The notes below the pieces were generated by a model. That model was not told the origin of the DNA, searched no databases, and saw only the letters and a list, made by a program, of their open reading frames with translations. Of a DNA stretch of 64,000 nucleotides, positions 35,674 through 48,900 are shown in pieces. The stretch spans positions 131,090,385 through 131,154,384 of the forward strand of contig NC_079487.1 of NCBI RefSeq assembly GCF_020520425.1, written 5' to 3'. This DNA comes from Spinacia oleracea (Eukaryota > Streptophyta > Magnoliopsida > Caryophyllales > Amaranthaceae). Positions within the stretch are counted from its first letter, which is position 1; every line of letters begins with the position of its first letter. Both the position numbers and the translations under genes were made by a program.

Positions 35674-38477
35674 CAAAGTATTGCTTAGTACTTGTAAACT
35701 GTAATCCCTCCTCCCAAATTTCTATTTGACTATTACTTACTTAGTACTATAACTTTGTACTTATAAATTAAAAATTCTATTTTGACTATTGTTGATGATT
35801 TATATGTAAGATAAAACGGTTATGTGTTATCTTATTGTTGGTGATTTATATGTAAGATAAAACGGTTATGTGTTATCTTGTTAGATAATAATTTTTCTTA
35901 AAGAAAATTAAAGATATTATTGATCAAATTGTGGATTAACATGCGTAAAAGTGATCAACGTTGCGAATAAAAAACAAAAAGATAGAGTATATCAGCAGTA
36001 ATTTTGACACAAAAAAAGTACTTTGTCACATCCATTATAAGAGCATGAATATTAATGCTATATTCACATATATAAATACTAAAATTATTAAAATGGTTTG
36101 CCAAAATCATTTTCCGGAATACACGACGCTGATGTGGGACTAGGGGTGTTAAATTCAACCTTCAAACGAATAATCAAATCTAGTACTTAGACTCTTTATT
36201 GCATACCAATGGCAATAGCCAAAGGCCCAATATACGCATGTCTTCTTATATTAAAAAGTCGATGGATTGCAAAAAAAATTGCGTAATTTTTGTTCCATTT
36301 TACCCTTCCATCCCTTTGTTTATTACAATCTCTTTTAACTAATTTAATTATTTTTATTTTTATTTGCTTGATTGTCAAGCGTTGATTAAGAATCAGGTTA
36401 AGTACTTTTCTGCATTTCTTAAACATTGTATTATGGTTGATTTTACGCTCTTCAACACATGACTTTGACTCTTAATGTCTCGAACTATGGAGTACTAGTT
36501 TTTTTCTTTTTTTTAAAAAAAGGGAGAATTAAGATATACTTTACATAATGTGCACTCATAAATGGCCCCTACGTGGTTGTCCAAGTAATTTATTTATTTT
36601 GGATGCAAATGAGCCCGGTCCAAGTTTTTTTTTTTTGGATGCGAATGAGCCACAAGGGCGGGGATGATAATCGGTCCCAGGATCACATGGAATTGGGATA
36701 GAAGCTATAATCAACTGAGTTATCTCTCACTTGCAGTAAATTATTAAATCACTAGAGAATATCCTTAATTTTGGATTGTCGGATTACACCTTATGCATAC
36801 GCGTTTAAAGATATGTCGACACTTTATTTGAGAAATTAGAACCTTGCCTCCAATGAATCGAGTGGGACATATAACTATAAAACTAATTTGAGAACTTTCA
36901 CACAAATCAATTTGCAAAGCAATTTCAATGGAATCTATACATGATTAATTAACCACAGTCTACAACTACCACACCATCAAGCAAGACTTGCTTTGTATTT
37001 TATTCTTTGGTTGGGCCTCGATCACATTTCTTTTCATTTTTTGCACCAACAACATAGGGATAATTAAGAGACAAATTTGAGTATTGTAGTGTCTTTAACG
37101 CACTTGCACGTCCATCTTTACTGCCTATTTTGTTCTTTTGCCATTGCCCCTTTTTTAATATTCTCTTTGATGTTATGTGCACATTGTTGTATTATTCTGA
37201 TTCATTCAGGATATGAAGAATCAAGTAGTGAATGAGATTTTGTTGAGTGGTAGTGTCGCTTCGGCTACTTGTACACTTGTATATTGTGTAGTTGCTCCCC
37301 TGCTAGGGAAGATTGTGTACAGAGACTATATCTGTAGGCACGGAAAATTCGTTAATGTTCCACGTTGGATATTATTTGGGTCAAAGAGTCAAAGTATTGA
37401 CTCGGTAATTATTTGACGGTCAATGAAATTAATTTTGGGTTCCTAAACTAACTTGGCCCATTTTAGTTATTTAAATTAAACTCATTTTTTCAATAGTTAA
37501 AACCCAACAAAAAGGATTAAAACTATTTAATAGGCCATGATTGTTAAGTCTAACTTAAAAGCCCAAAGCACATTTAAAACCCTAGAGGTCCCCAACTCTA
37601 TAAATAAAGTGTCGCAGTTCTTTTGCCAGACGGCAAATCTAAAACTCTCAAATATTCTCCATTTATTCGAGAAGATCAAACTAGTTCGTTGAGTTTATAA
37701 TTTTGCAAACTTGAAATTTGTGTTTATAATATTGTAAACAAAAATGCAAGATGAGAAAGAAAAATAGATTGTCATTGATATGTGACTGTGAGGGCAGACA
37801 TGAGACCATTATAAACTGTTAGGAAAGAAAAATAGAGTAACTCGGAAAACTAAAACTTAAACAGAGATTTCCCTTCTAAAATTTTTGTGGTGTCGATTTT
37901 AAAAACTGATTTTTTCAAGGTGTTAAAAGACAAATTATCCTTTGTTTTATTAACTATCCTGTAAATAATCGTCAAATTATTAAAATTATTAATAATATTT
38001 ACAGAGTATTAATCATAATACATTGTACGAGTCCTAAACTTAACTTACGACACTAAAAAAAACATTAATACTATATTTTTTTTAACAATACGAGATTATA
38101 TGGATTTGATATATAGATCGTGTTTTCGTGATAACTATTGTAATTATTTCATTAAAACGTTATTAAATACTATGTTTGTTCACCATTATATTTTTCATTT
38201 GATTAAAATTTTGTAATAAAATTTTTCAAAAGGTTTTTGTATTATATATTAATTTTTATGGTAAATTAAAATAATGCAATGTAATAAATCAAACATTTTA
38301 ATGTATGGTTTTGAATTGTAGTTCAAATGATAGTATGCAATACTGAAAATTAAATCAATTGGTGTTGATGAACTTATTTCAAAATATATTTTATTTTATT
38401 AAATTTTCAGTAAATAATTATTAAATTATTTACTACTCCGTACAACTTTACAATTTTCTCATTTTTAAATTAATATA
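35674..38477. other. Intergenic, no gene recognised
   Basis: Two copies of TGATTTATATGTAAGATAAAACGGTTATGTGTTATCTT lie at about 35788 and 35840, a direct repeat of about 50 bp. A direct-repeat-flanked poly-T insert is at 36599-36651 (separate entry). The stretch 37440-37760 has CTATAAATAAAG and looks somewhat like an LTR or promoter, but no ends or gene could be confirmed. Confidence 0.45.
36599..36651. repeat. 17-bp direct repeat flanking a poly-T insert
   Basis: TTGGATGCAAATGAGCC (36599-36615) and TTGGATGCGAATGAGCC (36635-36651) flank CGGTCCAAG plus a T run. The structure is like a target duplication around a very short retroposon; a simple local duplication is also possible. Confidence 0.55.
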
Positions 38478-38728
38478 TTTCTTTCGTTTCTTAATCGTTT
38501 AAAGTTATTCAGAGTTCATTAATTTTCTTTTACTATAGGCATTTCCTTGATAACGACATTTCAAAAAAAATCGTTTTATAAATCATAAATATTTTAAAAT
38601 TTGACAAATAATATTTAATTTATTTTACCTTTTACAAAATGTTAAAAGCAAGATCCTTATGGAATCCTTACACATAAATGAGAAAAATGGATTTTGAATA
38701 ACTTAAAACGATTAAGAAACGAAAGAGA
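38478..38728. mobile_element. Stowaway-like MITE (TTTCTTTCGTTTCTTAATCG ends)
   Basis: The arm TTTCTTTCGTTTCTTAATCG is the inverse of CGATTAAGAAACGAAAGAGA at the right. TA flanks both ends (38476-38477 and 38729-38730). The 251-bp element has inverted repeats of over 30 bp. Confidence 0.82.
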
Positions 38729-38730
38729 TA

Positions 38731-41700
38731 TCTCAATTTTAAAATGAGAAAAATGTAAAATGATAATAAATACAAAAAAATTAGAACATTAAGGTAGTAA
38801 TTTAAAATAAATTTTTCATAAGGTTGTAAATACAAAAGTGGTGTGTTTTTAAGGTAGTAAATACCAAAAATTCCTTATTAAGTTATTAAAAGTATTACAT
38901 AAAAATATTTACGGAGTAGTAATTAAACAAGCAGGTTGTTAGCGGTTGATTTTGAATTCATTAAAAGTTTTTTTTCTTCTAATTTATACATTTCTATACC
39001 TCCTTGATGAATTCTATTTTTTTTGTTTTATAAGGTGTTTAAATATAATAAAAATTAAGTAAGTTATTAAATTACAAAATTGGTTTTTTCAAGGTATTAA
39101 AAGAAAAAATATCCTCTATTTTTTCTGATATATATGGTTTTTTTTTCTGAACAGTCTCCCTAAACTTTTCACGTGAAATTTGGCATACACAAAGACAGTA
39201 GAATCTGGGACTTGGATGAAAAACTACATAGATTTGTTGTTCACAACCTTAAAGTGCAGAACAAGTCCACCGATTTTGGTGTTGAATTTGATTATTCAGT
39301 ATTATTCTTTCATATACGTCTTTATGAAAATATAAAAGAGATAGAAAAGTTACACTAACCCATTTTTATGGTGCACTCAGTGCCTGGAAACTGAAATCTG
39401 ATTTGAAAACATGTTGGTTTGGACTTTCTATGGCATCAGACCGAATTTTTTTGACGCATCAATGGGAGATACATGGTGTAATGCAAGCAGAGTTAATCTT
39501 CGAATAATATGTACGAATTATATTTTATTTTATTGATTTTTCAGTAAATAGTTACGTATTACATAAAAATATTTACGAAGTGGTAATCATCGTGCGTTGC
39601 ACGGGTATTAAAGTACATTCAAACAGTCAGGTTGTTAGTTATTATATTGAATTCATTAAAATCTTTTTTCAAATTATACCGAATTTTTTTTTACGCACCA
39701 ATGGGAGACCCATGGTGCGATGTAAAAAGAATTAAGATTCAAAAAATATTGGTACGAAGCCTTCAGACTACACCGTAGCTTTCAAATCCATAAAAAGCTT
39801 AAAACTATTGGTAAGGTACTATAGGAATTAGAGTACTGTTACATAAGTAATTATAAACTATTATCTTATTTTGCTTAATAATTATACATATTTTAATGCA
39901 GCTCAAGGACTTGATATGACCAAGGTAACTTTTCAAGATAATAAATGTTGGGAAGGAACTAATCTTCATATTTTTATTGAACTGAAACAAATGCTGGGGA
40001 AAGAGTCGGTGGTCAGTGCTTTGGAGTTGAGAATCACTGGTTGTTATATGAATTTCAAATTCATGTGGACTCGATACTGAATCTGTTGGACAGAAACCAA
40101 AAATAGAAATGGGAGAAAGGTGGCTTCGAAAGTCATGACAAGATTCTGTTTAGTCGCAACTACGAGCGAGGGGGCAACGCCGAGGTGGTTAATTGAGTAT
40201 TTTTTGGGTATCTGAGATCAAGGGATGGGATTTGGTCTAGCCAAGTGATAAACTAAGAAAGATGCATGTCAATGTGTCAAGGATGTAAACTTGAATAAGT
40301 GAATCGCAAGCACTTTATTGGCTTACAAGTATCACATTCTTTACAAATTTTTGATAGCATAAGTCTCTGTTGATATAGTTTAAGACCATAATGCCATTTG
40401 ATAACTGGGTAAATCTTATTTCTTCTAATGTTTACATCTAGGTAAACCTCTGAATTTTAACAGAAATCCTTCCCAAATTCAATTGAAAATTACGGCATAT
40501 TGAAAGATCAAAATTTTCATATCACATCCGATCCATGTGAGATAGACTCAAAAACCATAAATTCACAAATTTTCAAACACTTGTTCTTGCATTCCTCAAG
40601 AGTCATGGTTGTATTATACCCGCAGATGATACAATTAAACGGTGTACTCATGATCATCACTGCTTTTCGAGGAAGTTAAATACCTATCTACACCAGTAAC
40701 AAGGTTATTCATTTCAGGAAGTTGGGAATCACACAGATAGTCGAAACTTTGCCACAAAAACTTATTTGGATTGTTATCATTCTCATCTCTAAACAAGGTT
40801 TCCTAACTCAAGAAACTGTGCAATTGAACTTAAATAAGTATTTTAAATAAGTATTTTAAATAAGTATCTTGAACAAGTTCATTACCCTTCATGTGTTGTT
40901 GATAAGTACCAGGAAGAATTAACAAGTGGACTTTCACGATTTGCAACCTAAACAACAGTTCGAGCTGGGACTTTTTTGAACCAGATTCCAATATATTTTC
41001 GAACTGATTGAGTTACACACTTACACTTATCGTGTCTCGGGTAAAGAAGTAGTAACAACATAAAGGAGTAACCACACAAAAAAATTAAAAATGTCAAGTT
41101 GCTTTCATGTTGCTCAAAAATTGTTTTCAAGTAGGAAAATACGCTGCATAGAGAAGACTCAACTCACCCAATCCAAATAAATGGTGAATGCAGAGAACTA
41201 AATAAGAAAGAATGCTTTATGCTATTGACAATCAGACCGATTTGAAATTACTCAACATACTCAAAAATATAATCAGGATATATTCTCTAATTCTCTTTCT
41301 TTATTATAACCTTCTTTTTTGGGAATCGCCCTAGAGTGAAGTTCTCGAACCTTCCAAGAAGAATAGTCTAGTAATACTTTAAAAAGTAATTAAGCTAGGC
41401 CTTAAGGGTGCTTGGTTCGCGCGTTTTGGATATGAAGTACTCCGCACGGATGAAGTTTTTTTTATCTTATTTTAACAAAGGCTAACTATATAACATTATG
41501 AGAAATTAGGAAAGTAAATTAAATCTCGTGAAGCTCCAGTTGCAAGAATATGAGTTCGATCCACCCGTTCCCGCTCTACCTTATTAACATTGTACCAATA
41601 GAAATCCTTACATATGGTCTTGATTTCTTCTCGCTAGAGCCCAATGAAACTGCATGCAGCTCCTGGAAATCCTCGTCCAATAGCATTTGCACAACAGTTG

Positions 41701-42718
41701 AGAATCAGTAAGAATTGTAACATTCTCCAAACCTACTCGTCAAGCCCACTTCATGCCATAGAGGCTAATCATTGCTTCAACTTGTATGACACTCTTTGTA
41801 ATTTTTGAAGATTTAGACTATTAGAGTAGGCAAAATCATACATAGTGTTTGTTTATGAAATTTTTATTTTCTAAACTCATAGCTCATATTCAGAAGGTAT
41901 GAGTTTCAGAAATCCGTAGGGAGATGGCCATATGGGTATGGATCATACTACATCTTCATATATGAAATAAAAGAAAAAAAATTCATTACAACCAAACAAA
42001 ACACATGGTATTAGGATCAACTTTCAACCCTATACTATTTTTTTTCATTAATTTAAGGGTATTAAATATCAAGTTCCAAACCCTATACAACGTCTATGCA
42101 TGGTTTCATTTCTGATTCCAAACCCATAAAAAATCCACTTACAATAATAAAATTTGAATCAGTTGGGAAATCATAATGCTAAATATAAACCAATTCACAC
42201 ACATTTTGTACTTCCTCCCTAGAAAACTCGCACCGTTTTGACTAGACACGGTTGCCAATGCACCACCAATATCTTTAACTACATATTATAAAAACTTATA
42301 AAATATTAATATTTTAAAAATATATTTTAAGATGAAGCCAACGATATATTATATACTAGAAACAAAATAGAATCAGTGAATTATGTGAATAGTGCAAAAA
42401 ATCAAGCCGGTGGGAAACTGAGAATATTCGGGGACGTAGAGTGTACCTTTATCTTAGTAACTCATTTGGAATACTCAATACGTCATCACCATACCAAATA
42501 TATCTAATTCATTTTTCATAATACGACTTTGGTTAGTATAATATGGTTTTAACAAGATTTGAATTCATGATCTCATGGTTTAACATTAAAGCCTTAATCA
42601 CTGAAGTATGTCATATTACACGTTATCATTTACAAACAAATTTCAATAAAGGGCATAATAACAAAAATAAAAAAGAGATTCATTGATTAATTTTTGCACG
42701 ACGGCAAAATCATAGACA
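38731..42718. other. Intergenic, no gene recognised
   Basis: Short ORFs at 39173-39358 and 39871-40080 have no domain I recognise. CGTGCGTTGCACGGG at about 39591 is a Helitron-like terminal hairpin, but no CTAG end follows. GAGTTCGATCC at about 41550 and GATTTGAATTC at about 42549 resemble box B words without a convincing SINE around them. Confidence 0.45.
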
Positions 42719-43163
42719 CTAGTTATTGGACCTGCACTAGCGCGCACGATCCCTCAAGGTATAAGAAAAAATTGTAGAATGTTCGTTAAAGGTCATTTAC
42801 AAATTTATGACAAACGCTAAGAAAATAAAGCTAAAGCTCGATTTGCTCCTAATTGATAATATGTGATTATAAGTACGTTTACATGAGGCGTCATTGATAT
42901 TTTAACATTACACATGCAATATTAAGCCCTCCAAAATTGTTATTGTAGCATTCCACATGGAAACATTAGCAAGGTGCTTAGGTTGAAAATGGAACGGGGA
43001 GCATCTCAGAGAAAAGCAAAGACAAAAAAAGAAGGGTGAAAATAGATATTACCCTATTGTTAAGAGTAAGACAAAAAAAAAACAAAGAAGGAAATTGAGG
43101 GTATGTAGGTAATTGAACTTGGGTGAATAGTAATAGAAGTTCAAGACTTTATAAGTGTTAGAA
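42719..43163 (-). mobile_element. Helitron-like element, minus strand, copy B
   Basis: On the minus strand the 5' end is TCTAACACTTATAAAG. The 3' end has the GTGCGCGCTAGTGCAG hairpin region followed by CTAG|T. It is collinear with 20463-21006 (GATCCCTCAAGGTATA, ATTGTAGCATTCCACATG) but internally shorter. Confidence 0.7.
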
Positions 43164-43200
43164 TTATAGTTATTTTTTTTGACGGTGCATTATAGTTATC
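43164..43200 (-). mobile_element. Tail-only retroposon-like insert
   Basis: ATTATAGTTAT occurs at 43164-43174 and 43190-43200. The 15-bp insert between them reads GCACCGTCAAAAAA on the minus strand, like the last bases and A-tail of a SINE. It abuts the 5' end of Helitron-like copy B. Confidence 0.65.
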
Positions 43201-43675
43201 GTAAAATAGTCTTGGGTGTCGCATGTGTCTAAAAATTATTATTCGTAATATACTAAAATTACAATAATATTTCCAAACGCTTGAGTTTTACAATTTAATT
43301 TCCTTATCTAGTTATCTTATCGTATAAACTAACTAGCCCAAAACTCATACAAAGTATGCAGTATAAACATATTAATCTTGAACTTGTCGTATATGAACTT
43401 ATTAAGTATACATTTATTTAAGTTTTAACCACATAAATTTATCTTATATGACATATTAGACTTAATTAAATTTATACTTCGTATTACTTGAATTTTTTAC
43501 CTCTGAAATAAGTGAAAATAACTCGAAAATACCCTAAAAATCTAACCAATTTGCATTTAACCCCTGCATTATTAATTTATTATGTTATGTTATGAGTAGT
43601 AAATTACAAAGTTTAACTCCAAAATGCCGACTTCGAGTATCTTTTTTCTTGTGTAAAGTAAGTAGACAGTGGAAG

Positions 43676-43702
43676 TGGAGTGGAGTGGAGTGGAGTGGAG
43701 TA
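43676..43702. repeat. (GGAGT)n pentanucleotide repeat
   Basis: Five to six tandem GGAGT units. No gene is attached. Confidence 0.9.
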
Positions 43703-44004
43703 GCGTGGTTTGGTTGTCTTTATTCTTCTTCATTTGGTCTGAAACTACTCAGTGCAAAGCTATGCACAACGCACATGATCATCAATCATAATCATTAACC
43801 AACAAGGCAAGTTATCCATTATTCTCATTCCCATACTACAACTAGTACAAGATTAAAAGGACAATTAACGCAAATCTGGACCCACTTTCCGCTTAATCCT
43901 CATTAATTAATTAAGGCTTAGCTTTTCTACAAGTGTTTTTATTTACTATTTATTACTTTACCTTGACTTTTGGTTCATGCTCTAGTCAGTAGTCACTAGT
44001 CACT

Positions 44005-44330
44005 ACTCCCTCCGTCCCATAATATAGTGCCCGTTTGACCAAAATCACGGTTATTAAGGTAAATGATAACATTGATAATAAAAACAATAATGATTTGTAC
44101 TTTCAAGATAAAGTACATGTTAGTTGGCAAAAATGGAGAGATAAATTATAGATTAAAGGTGTGTAGATAATAAATAGGCCTAAAAAGGACAAAAATCAAG
44201 CACATGGGTTGAATAAAAGTCAAAAAGTACAATTTTCAAAGTAAAAATTAATGGTTTAAAATAGAAATAGGCACATCATTTAGGGACACCATTTTAGGAA
44301 AACAGGCACTATATTATGGGACGGAGGGAG
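44005..44330. mobile_element. Stowaway-type MITE
   Basis: It starts CTCCCTCCGTCCCATAATAT and ends ATATTATGGGACGGAGGGAG with TA flanks (44003-44004 and 44331-44332). The 326-bp element has very well-preserved inverted repeats (GTGCCCGTTTGACC inside the left arm), so it is probably recent. Confidence 0.92.
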
Positions 44331-44332
44331 TA

Positions 44333-44924
44333 GTCACTAGTGAGTCCAATTGTATGACTACTCGAAATAGCTATTGGCCTATTGTCCTTTCTCTAGGGTT
44401 ACCTCAACAAAAGTAAAATTAAAATGTAGATTTGATATGAGGTTTTGGTATCACTATTGACTATTCTTTTCACCCTCTTTTCTCTCATTTTTAGAAAAGT
44501 AATTATTCCACTTCTACTTATAGTTTTTGATAATTTTTTTTTTTTTTAAATTGTTGTATATCGGGATAGATAGACGAGCAAACAACTAGTCAAACGGTCA
44601 AACCCATTGATGATTGATGTAAATATCTTATCAAACCAACTAATATGAAAAGTTAACAACTGACACGTAATTGTTAATTGTCAAACAAAACACTTATACA
44701 CTCGTACATTAATGATATTTTGGCCTAATGGTTAAAATTGATGACCTGCGTATGATACGAAACATGTTAGAATTAAATCCCCTTCCTTATTTGTAATTTG
44801 TATTGCTCTTGTGCTTCATTTGTACCCAAAACATAAAACAGAGCCTTAATATGTGCCTAAATACTCGTGATTTACTACTAGAAAAATAATAAAAATACGG
44901 AGTATTATACAAGCTTCCATCTAA
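44333..44924. other. Intergenic, no gene
   Basis: AT-rich. TTGGCCTAATGGTTAAAATT at about 44728 followed by GTTAGAATTAAATCC is reminiscent of a decayed SINE head, but no body, tail or target duplication is visible. Confidence 0.4.
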
Positions 44925-45566
44925 TCTATAATAATATATTAAAAGACGGTGTGGAAAATGTATATGTGTCACGTAGTACTCTCTTCGCACCACATCATTC
45001 ACTCACCAAGTATTATGTAATGGACAACCAAAAATCAATACAACGAGGTTCGAACAACATACCTCAAGTGTGGATGATAATTCTCATTACCATCTTAACC
45101 AACCACCAATTGTGGTTTATCTCTTCACATTAATTTATAAATAAATATTGCCATGAAGTCTAAAACAAATAAATTTTATGTGACTTTTTAATTTCTATGG
45201 ACTATTTTGAAAAGAGAAAAAAAATAATGCATTATGACAACCATGAAGAAACATGATGTCATAAATCTAATAAGAATAAACTATAGGATTGCCTTACATA
45301 TCTGCATATATATCTAATTTAGTGTTTATTAATTTGACGCACTTAGTTCCACGAGAAAACAAATTATACAAATTGTAAGATGATATGATTGAAAACTTAC
45401 TTATCATGATAAATGACTTAGCCTGTCTGTGTATTTGACGAACTTAACGAATATTTTTCATTCTATATAGAATACAAGTATTTTGGTCAAATATTGAGCT
45501 CAAGAAAAATCTAAAACTTTAGATATTCAATGTAGCAATCAGGGCATCGCCCGGACTACACACTAG
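44925..45566 (+). mobile_element. Helitron-like element upstream of the vWA gene
   Basis: The 5' end is TCTATAATAATATATTAAAA. The 3' end is a GGGCATCGCCC hairpin, a 12-base spacer and CTAG|T. Its right part is collinear with 59190-59452. It ends about 370 bp before the vWA start codon. Confidence 0.72.
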
Positions 45567-45938
45567 TTAAATTAATAAATCCAGTTTGGCCGGTGAACTT
45601 CCCATTCTATATGAGTTAATGACCACATCCACATCTCTCACAATGTCACACATCGGGCACATTTTTTTTATCAAAAAAAAAAGTCACACATCGGACACAT
45701 GTCAGTAATTAATAGGCCAATTCCCTAACCAAAAATAAATCTTGCAACATACACTCCTCTCTAAACATGCAACACATCCTCAAAAACACAATAGTCAAGA
45801 ATAGTAGAAAAAACGGTCCCGCTCACTCGCATAAATTCACTACCTCTCTTTCAAATAGAATCCATTCTTTTCCCTTCATTTCAACAATCACTACTACCTG
45901 TCTACCTTCTCGTCTCCAATTTTCTCTCTCCTCAAAAA
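45567..45938 (+). promoter_or_regulatory. Promoter and leader of the vWA gene
   Basis: This contains the repeat-flanked poly-T/A insert at 45645-45700 and a CT-rich leader (TTTTCTCTCTCCTC) just before the ATG. The position of transcription start is unknown. Confidence 0.45.
45645..45700. mobile_element. Tail-only retroposon-like insert in the vWA promoter
   Basis: GTCACACATCGGGCACAT (45645-45662) and GTCACACATCGGACACAT (45683-45700) match at 17 of 18 bases. Between them is a 20-bp insert made of a T run, ATC and an A run. Confidence 0.65.
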
Positions 45939-48900
45939 ATGGCGGATGATTTCCAGAAATCAGTACAACTCGGCTTGAAGCTCTCAAAGCGCTTATTCTA
46001 CGGCAAAGACCCGTCGATGAAGCCGCCGCAACCTCCGCTGTCGATGGATAAGTCGTCGTCGGAAGATCAATTTCTCCCGACGTCTCCGATGGTTTACGCG
46101 GTGGTTTCTAACCCTGCGGTGATCGATAATCCCGACATTAGGAGCTATCAGCCGTACGTTCATGGCCGCTGTAAACCTCCGGCGTTAATTCCGCTTCATA
46201 TGTACGGAATTGAAGTTGAAGTTGATTGCTATTTGGATACGGCGTTTGTTAGTATGACTGGAACTTGGCGGTTACACTGTGTTGATGGAAATAAGAAGTG
46301 TGATTGTCAACTCGCTATTCCCATGGGGGAGCAGGTAGTTTACTCTCTTGCCTTTTGTTTTTTTCCGTTTGGAATTTTTAATTTTTCATGCTATGAATTG
46401 TTGTTTGGTTTAAGGAAAATGACATACGCATCCATATTCAATATTCATCGCATAAAAGCTAAAAATAGAAATACTAATCATCATAAACTTTATAAGAGGG
46501 ACATTGATCTAGGTGATTTTATTTAATATTGCTAATAAGTTTAGTACTTCGTAGGTACTGTATGAGCAGTGTTTTTAATTTGTTCATGTGTGTCCAGGTT
46601 AAACGAATGGGTATTGTACTCCCCTTGTCACGTTTTATTTATATTATTTGATCATTTTTATAAGAGTTTTTGGATTAAATAGATTAAGTAAAATGAGACG
46701 GAGATGTTATAATTTTATAAAAAAGTTTGTTACGTGAGTATATTTTATGCCGATTTTATAAAGACCACACTTCTTTTTTACACAATTATACTCAAAATTT
46801 ATGGGGACGGCGGTGTACGGTCTTCCGGCGAGGGACGAACGTGTAGCGGCTAGCCGGCTATGGCTTGGGCCTTAGGAACGTCTTGTGGAGTAATTGAGTA
46901 AATAGCATAATAGATATTTTGATCTACCCATTGAATAAATAGTTACCAGATTCTTGAATGGTGTGGCACTGTGGCCCTTGAGTGAGGTCTATTATTGTGG
47001 TGGATCATTTATCATATTGCTCATAACGTCCATTAATCTAAGAAATTATTGGTCCTTAGAAGATTATTGGGTCCTACATTTGGAAAAATTAATTTCATGT
47101 CTATGTATTAATGGTGACACTGTACAATAGTGATAGGGTTTGAATGATTGTAGAACTTTTTATTTTCGAACAAGAAGAAAGATGGAGTACTTCTTTTGGA
47201 ATAGTGTACAGAGAAGTGAAAGTTCTCAAAAGAGGTCATTGAGTAAGAAGTGTTATCATTGTGTCAATGGAAAGAGGTCTAGGTGAGCCCCTTGATGGTA
47301 ATATGGGAATCGTTACCATCACGAAACTTCTCTATCATATCATATTATTAGGTGTCAAATACTTATGTATTTTGTTTGTATGGACAAGTTTGATTTTCTG
47401 TGGATCGCTGCGTTTCTAGCTGAAGATGCAATTATTAGTAGATTTTATGATTTTATCAGAAAATCTATCTGATATCTGCCATAGTAGTAATTTAAGTAGG
47501 TAAGATAGAAGGATGTAAAATCTTTTCATTAAAAATAAGAAAAGAAGAAAGAATTTAGCAAAGAGCGGAATATTCATACAGTATTTTGGGTTGCCCCTTT
47601 TGCTGTTGATAGGATTTTGATCCGATTTGAGACAGAAATTTATCGTCTAAACCTAGATATTTGAATGTGGTCCTTATAGTATTAGTACCTAACAATTTTG
47701 GCATATTTAGGCCTTCTTGTATAGGCAGTAGTTCAGTACAGTTATTTATTCAAATGGTCCCCGCTAAGGATAATTAGGTGAAGCAAAGTTTTCAAACTTT
47801 ATGGCTGATGAAGATGTTTGTGGCACATTTTTTCTAGTGAACACAAAGTTGGGCCGATTTGGTAGTTGCTTTATACTCCATACTGTATTAAAATTGATAG
47901 ATTGATAATATCGCTGGTATGGACAAGAACAAAACTATAAAAAGTACTGTCATTCTTATCTACTCGTAGGAATCTAGGATGCTGTAGTATTAGCTTTTTT
48001 GTTGATTCGACATGGCACAAGGCGATCTTAGTCGGGTTTTTACCTTGGAAGGTACAGTGTGAACTATTATCAACTTGCAAACATCCACTTACTATAGTAA
48101 TTTTAGGCAGAAGGTAGCTGAACATTTATATTTAGGAATTAAGATTTTCATTTTGTTCCATTTGTATCCATAATGGGACCTGAATTTCTTGACTGGAGCC
48201 TAGTATGTGGGTATCTTACTGCCAATCAGGCTATGTGGGCCTTCCAATACCGATATGTCAGAGATCCAGGATTTGTTTTGTCAGTTGTCCATGCTCCGGA
48301 TGTTTAGGTACAGTTGTCAGACTTTGTGGCTAGACGGCTAGTGAACATTTTTGTGACACAATTTCTCAGGAACAATTCCTTCTGTGGTTCTTCTGTTTTC
48401 TGTTAAAAATCTTTCATAGCTCTAAGTGAAATTTGTTCTATCTTAATATAATATGAGTTTTGAAATTAGACTTCACTTAACTAATGGTTCTGGTTCTTGA
48501 GTAGATCATGCCATGCCTGGCCATGCATCTGACTGAATGAGTTAAATTTTGTGGCCATTCAGGTTCAAAACAATCATATGTATTTGCGACAGTGTTGATG
48601 CTTCGTTTTGACATACAGCTTTTTCCTCCTTAGATTATTTGATAGAATGACTGTTAGCAGCTGCACCGTTGCAACATTATATGACAGCTTTTCCCCTTAG
48701 TTATCTGGAATACACACACGTAGTCTAGTTCTAAATTATACTGTATATACTGGATATATCACATTGTTCAAATTTGGATCTTTGTACTCCTTACCATAGA
48801 GGAACTATTATTGGGTGGTTGTATCTGTGTTTTGTTAAAGCCCTTGTTAAACTTTTGTTGCATTTCCTTGCAATCGTTGTTATGTTATATTTCAAGATTC

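Noticed and set aside
37213..37760. Possible LTR or gene with CTATAAATAAAG
   Set aside because: No matched ends, target duplication or conserved ORF; the 67-codon ORF has no recognised domain.
39173..40080. Two short ORFs that might be exons of a degraded gene
   Set aside because: No recognisable domain, no consistent splice links, and the region is AT-rich TE debris.
41520..41580. Box-B-like GAGTTCGATCC suggesting a SINE or tRNA
   Set aside because: No cloverleaf, no tail and no flanking duplication.
42213..42437. Possible MITE starting CTTCCTCCCTAGAAAACTCG
   Set aside because: The proposed right end matches poorly and target duplications are unclear.
44726..44790. SINE-like head TTGGCCTAATGGTTAAAATT
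   Set aside because: Only a weak box pattern; body and duplication are missing.
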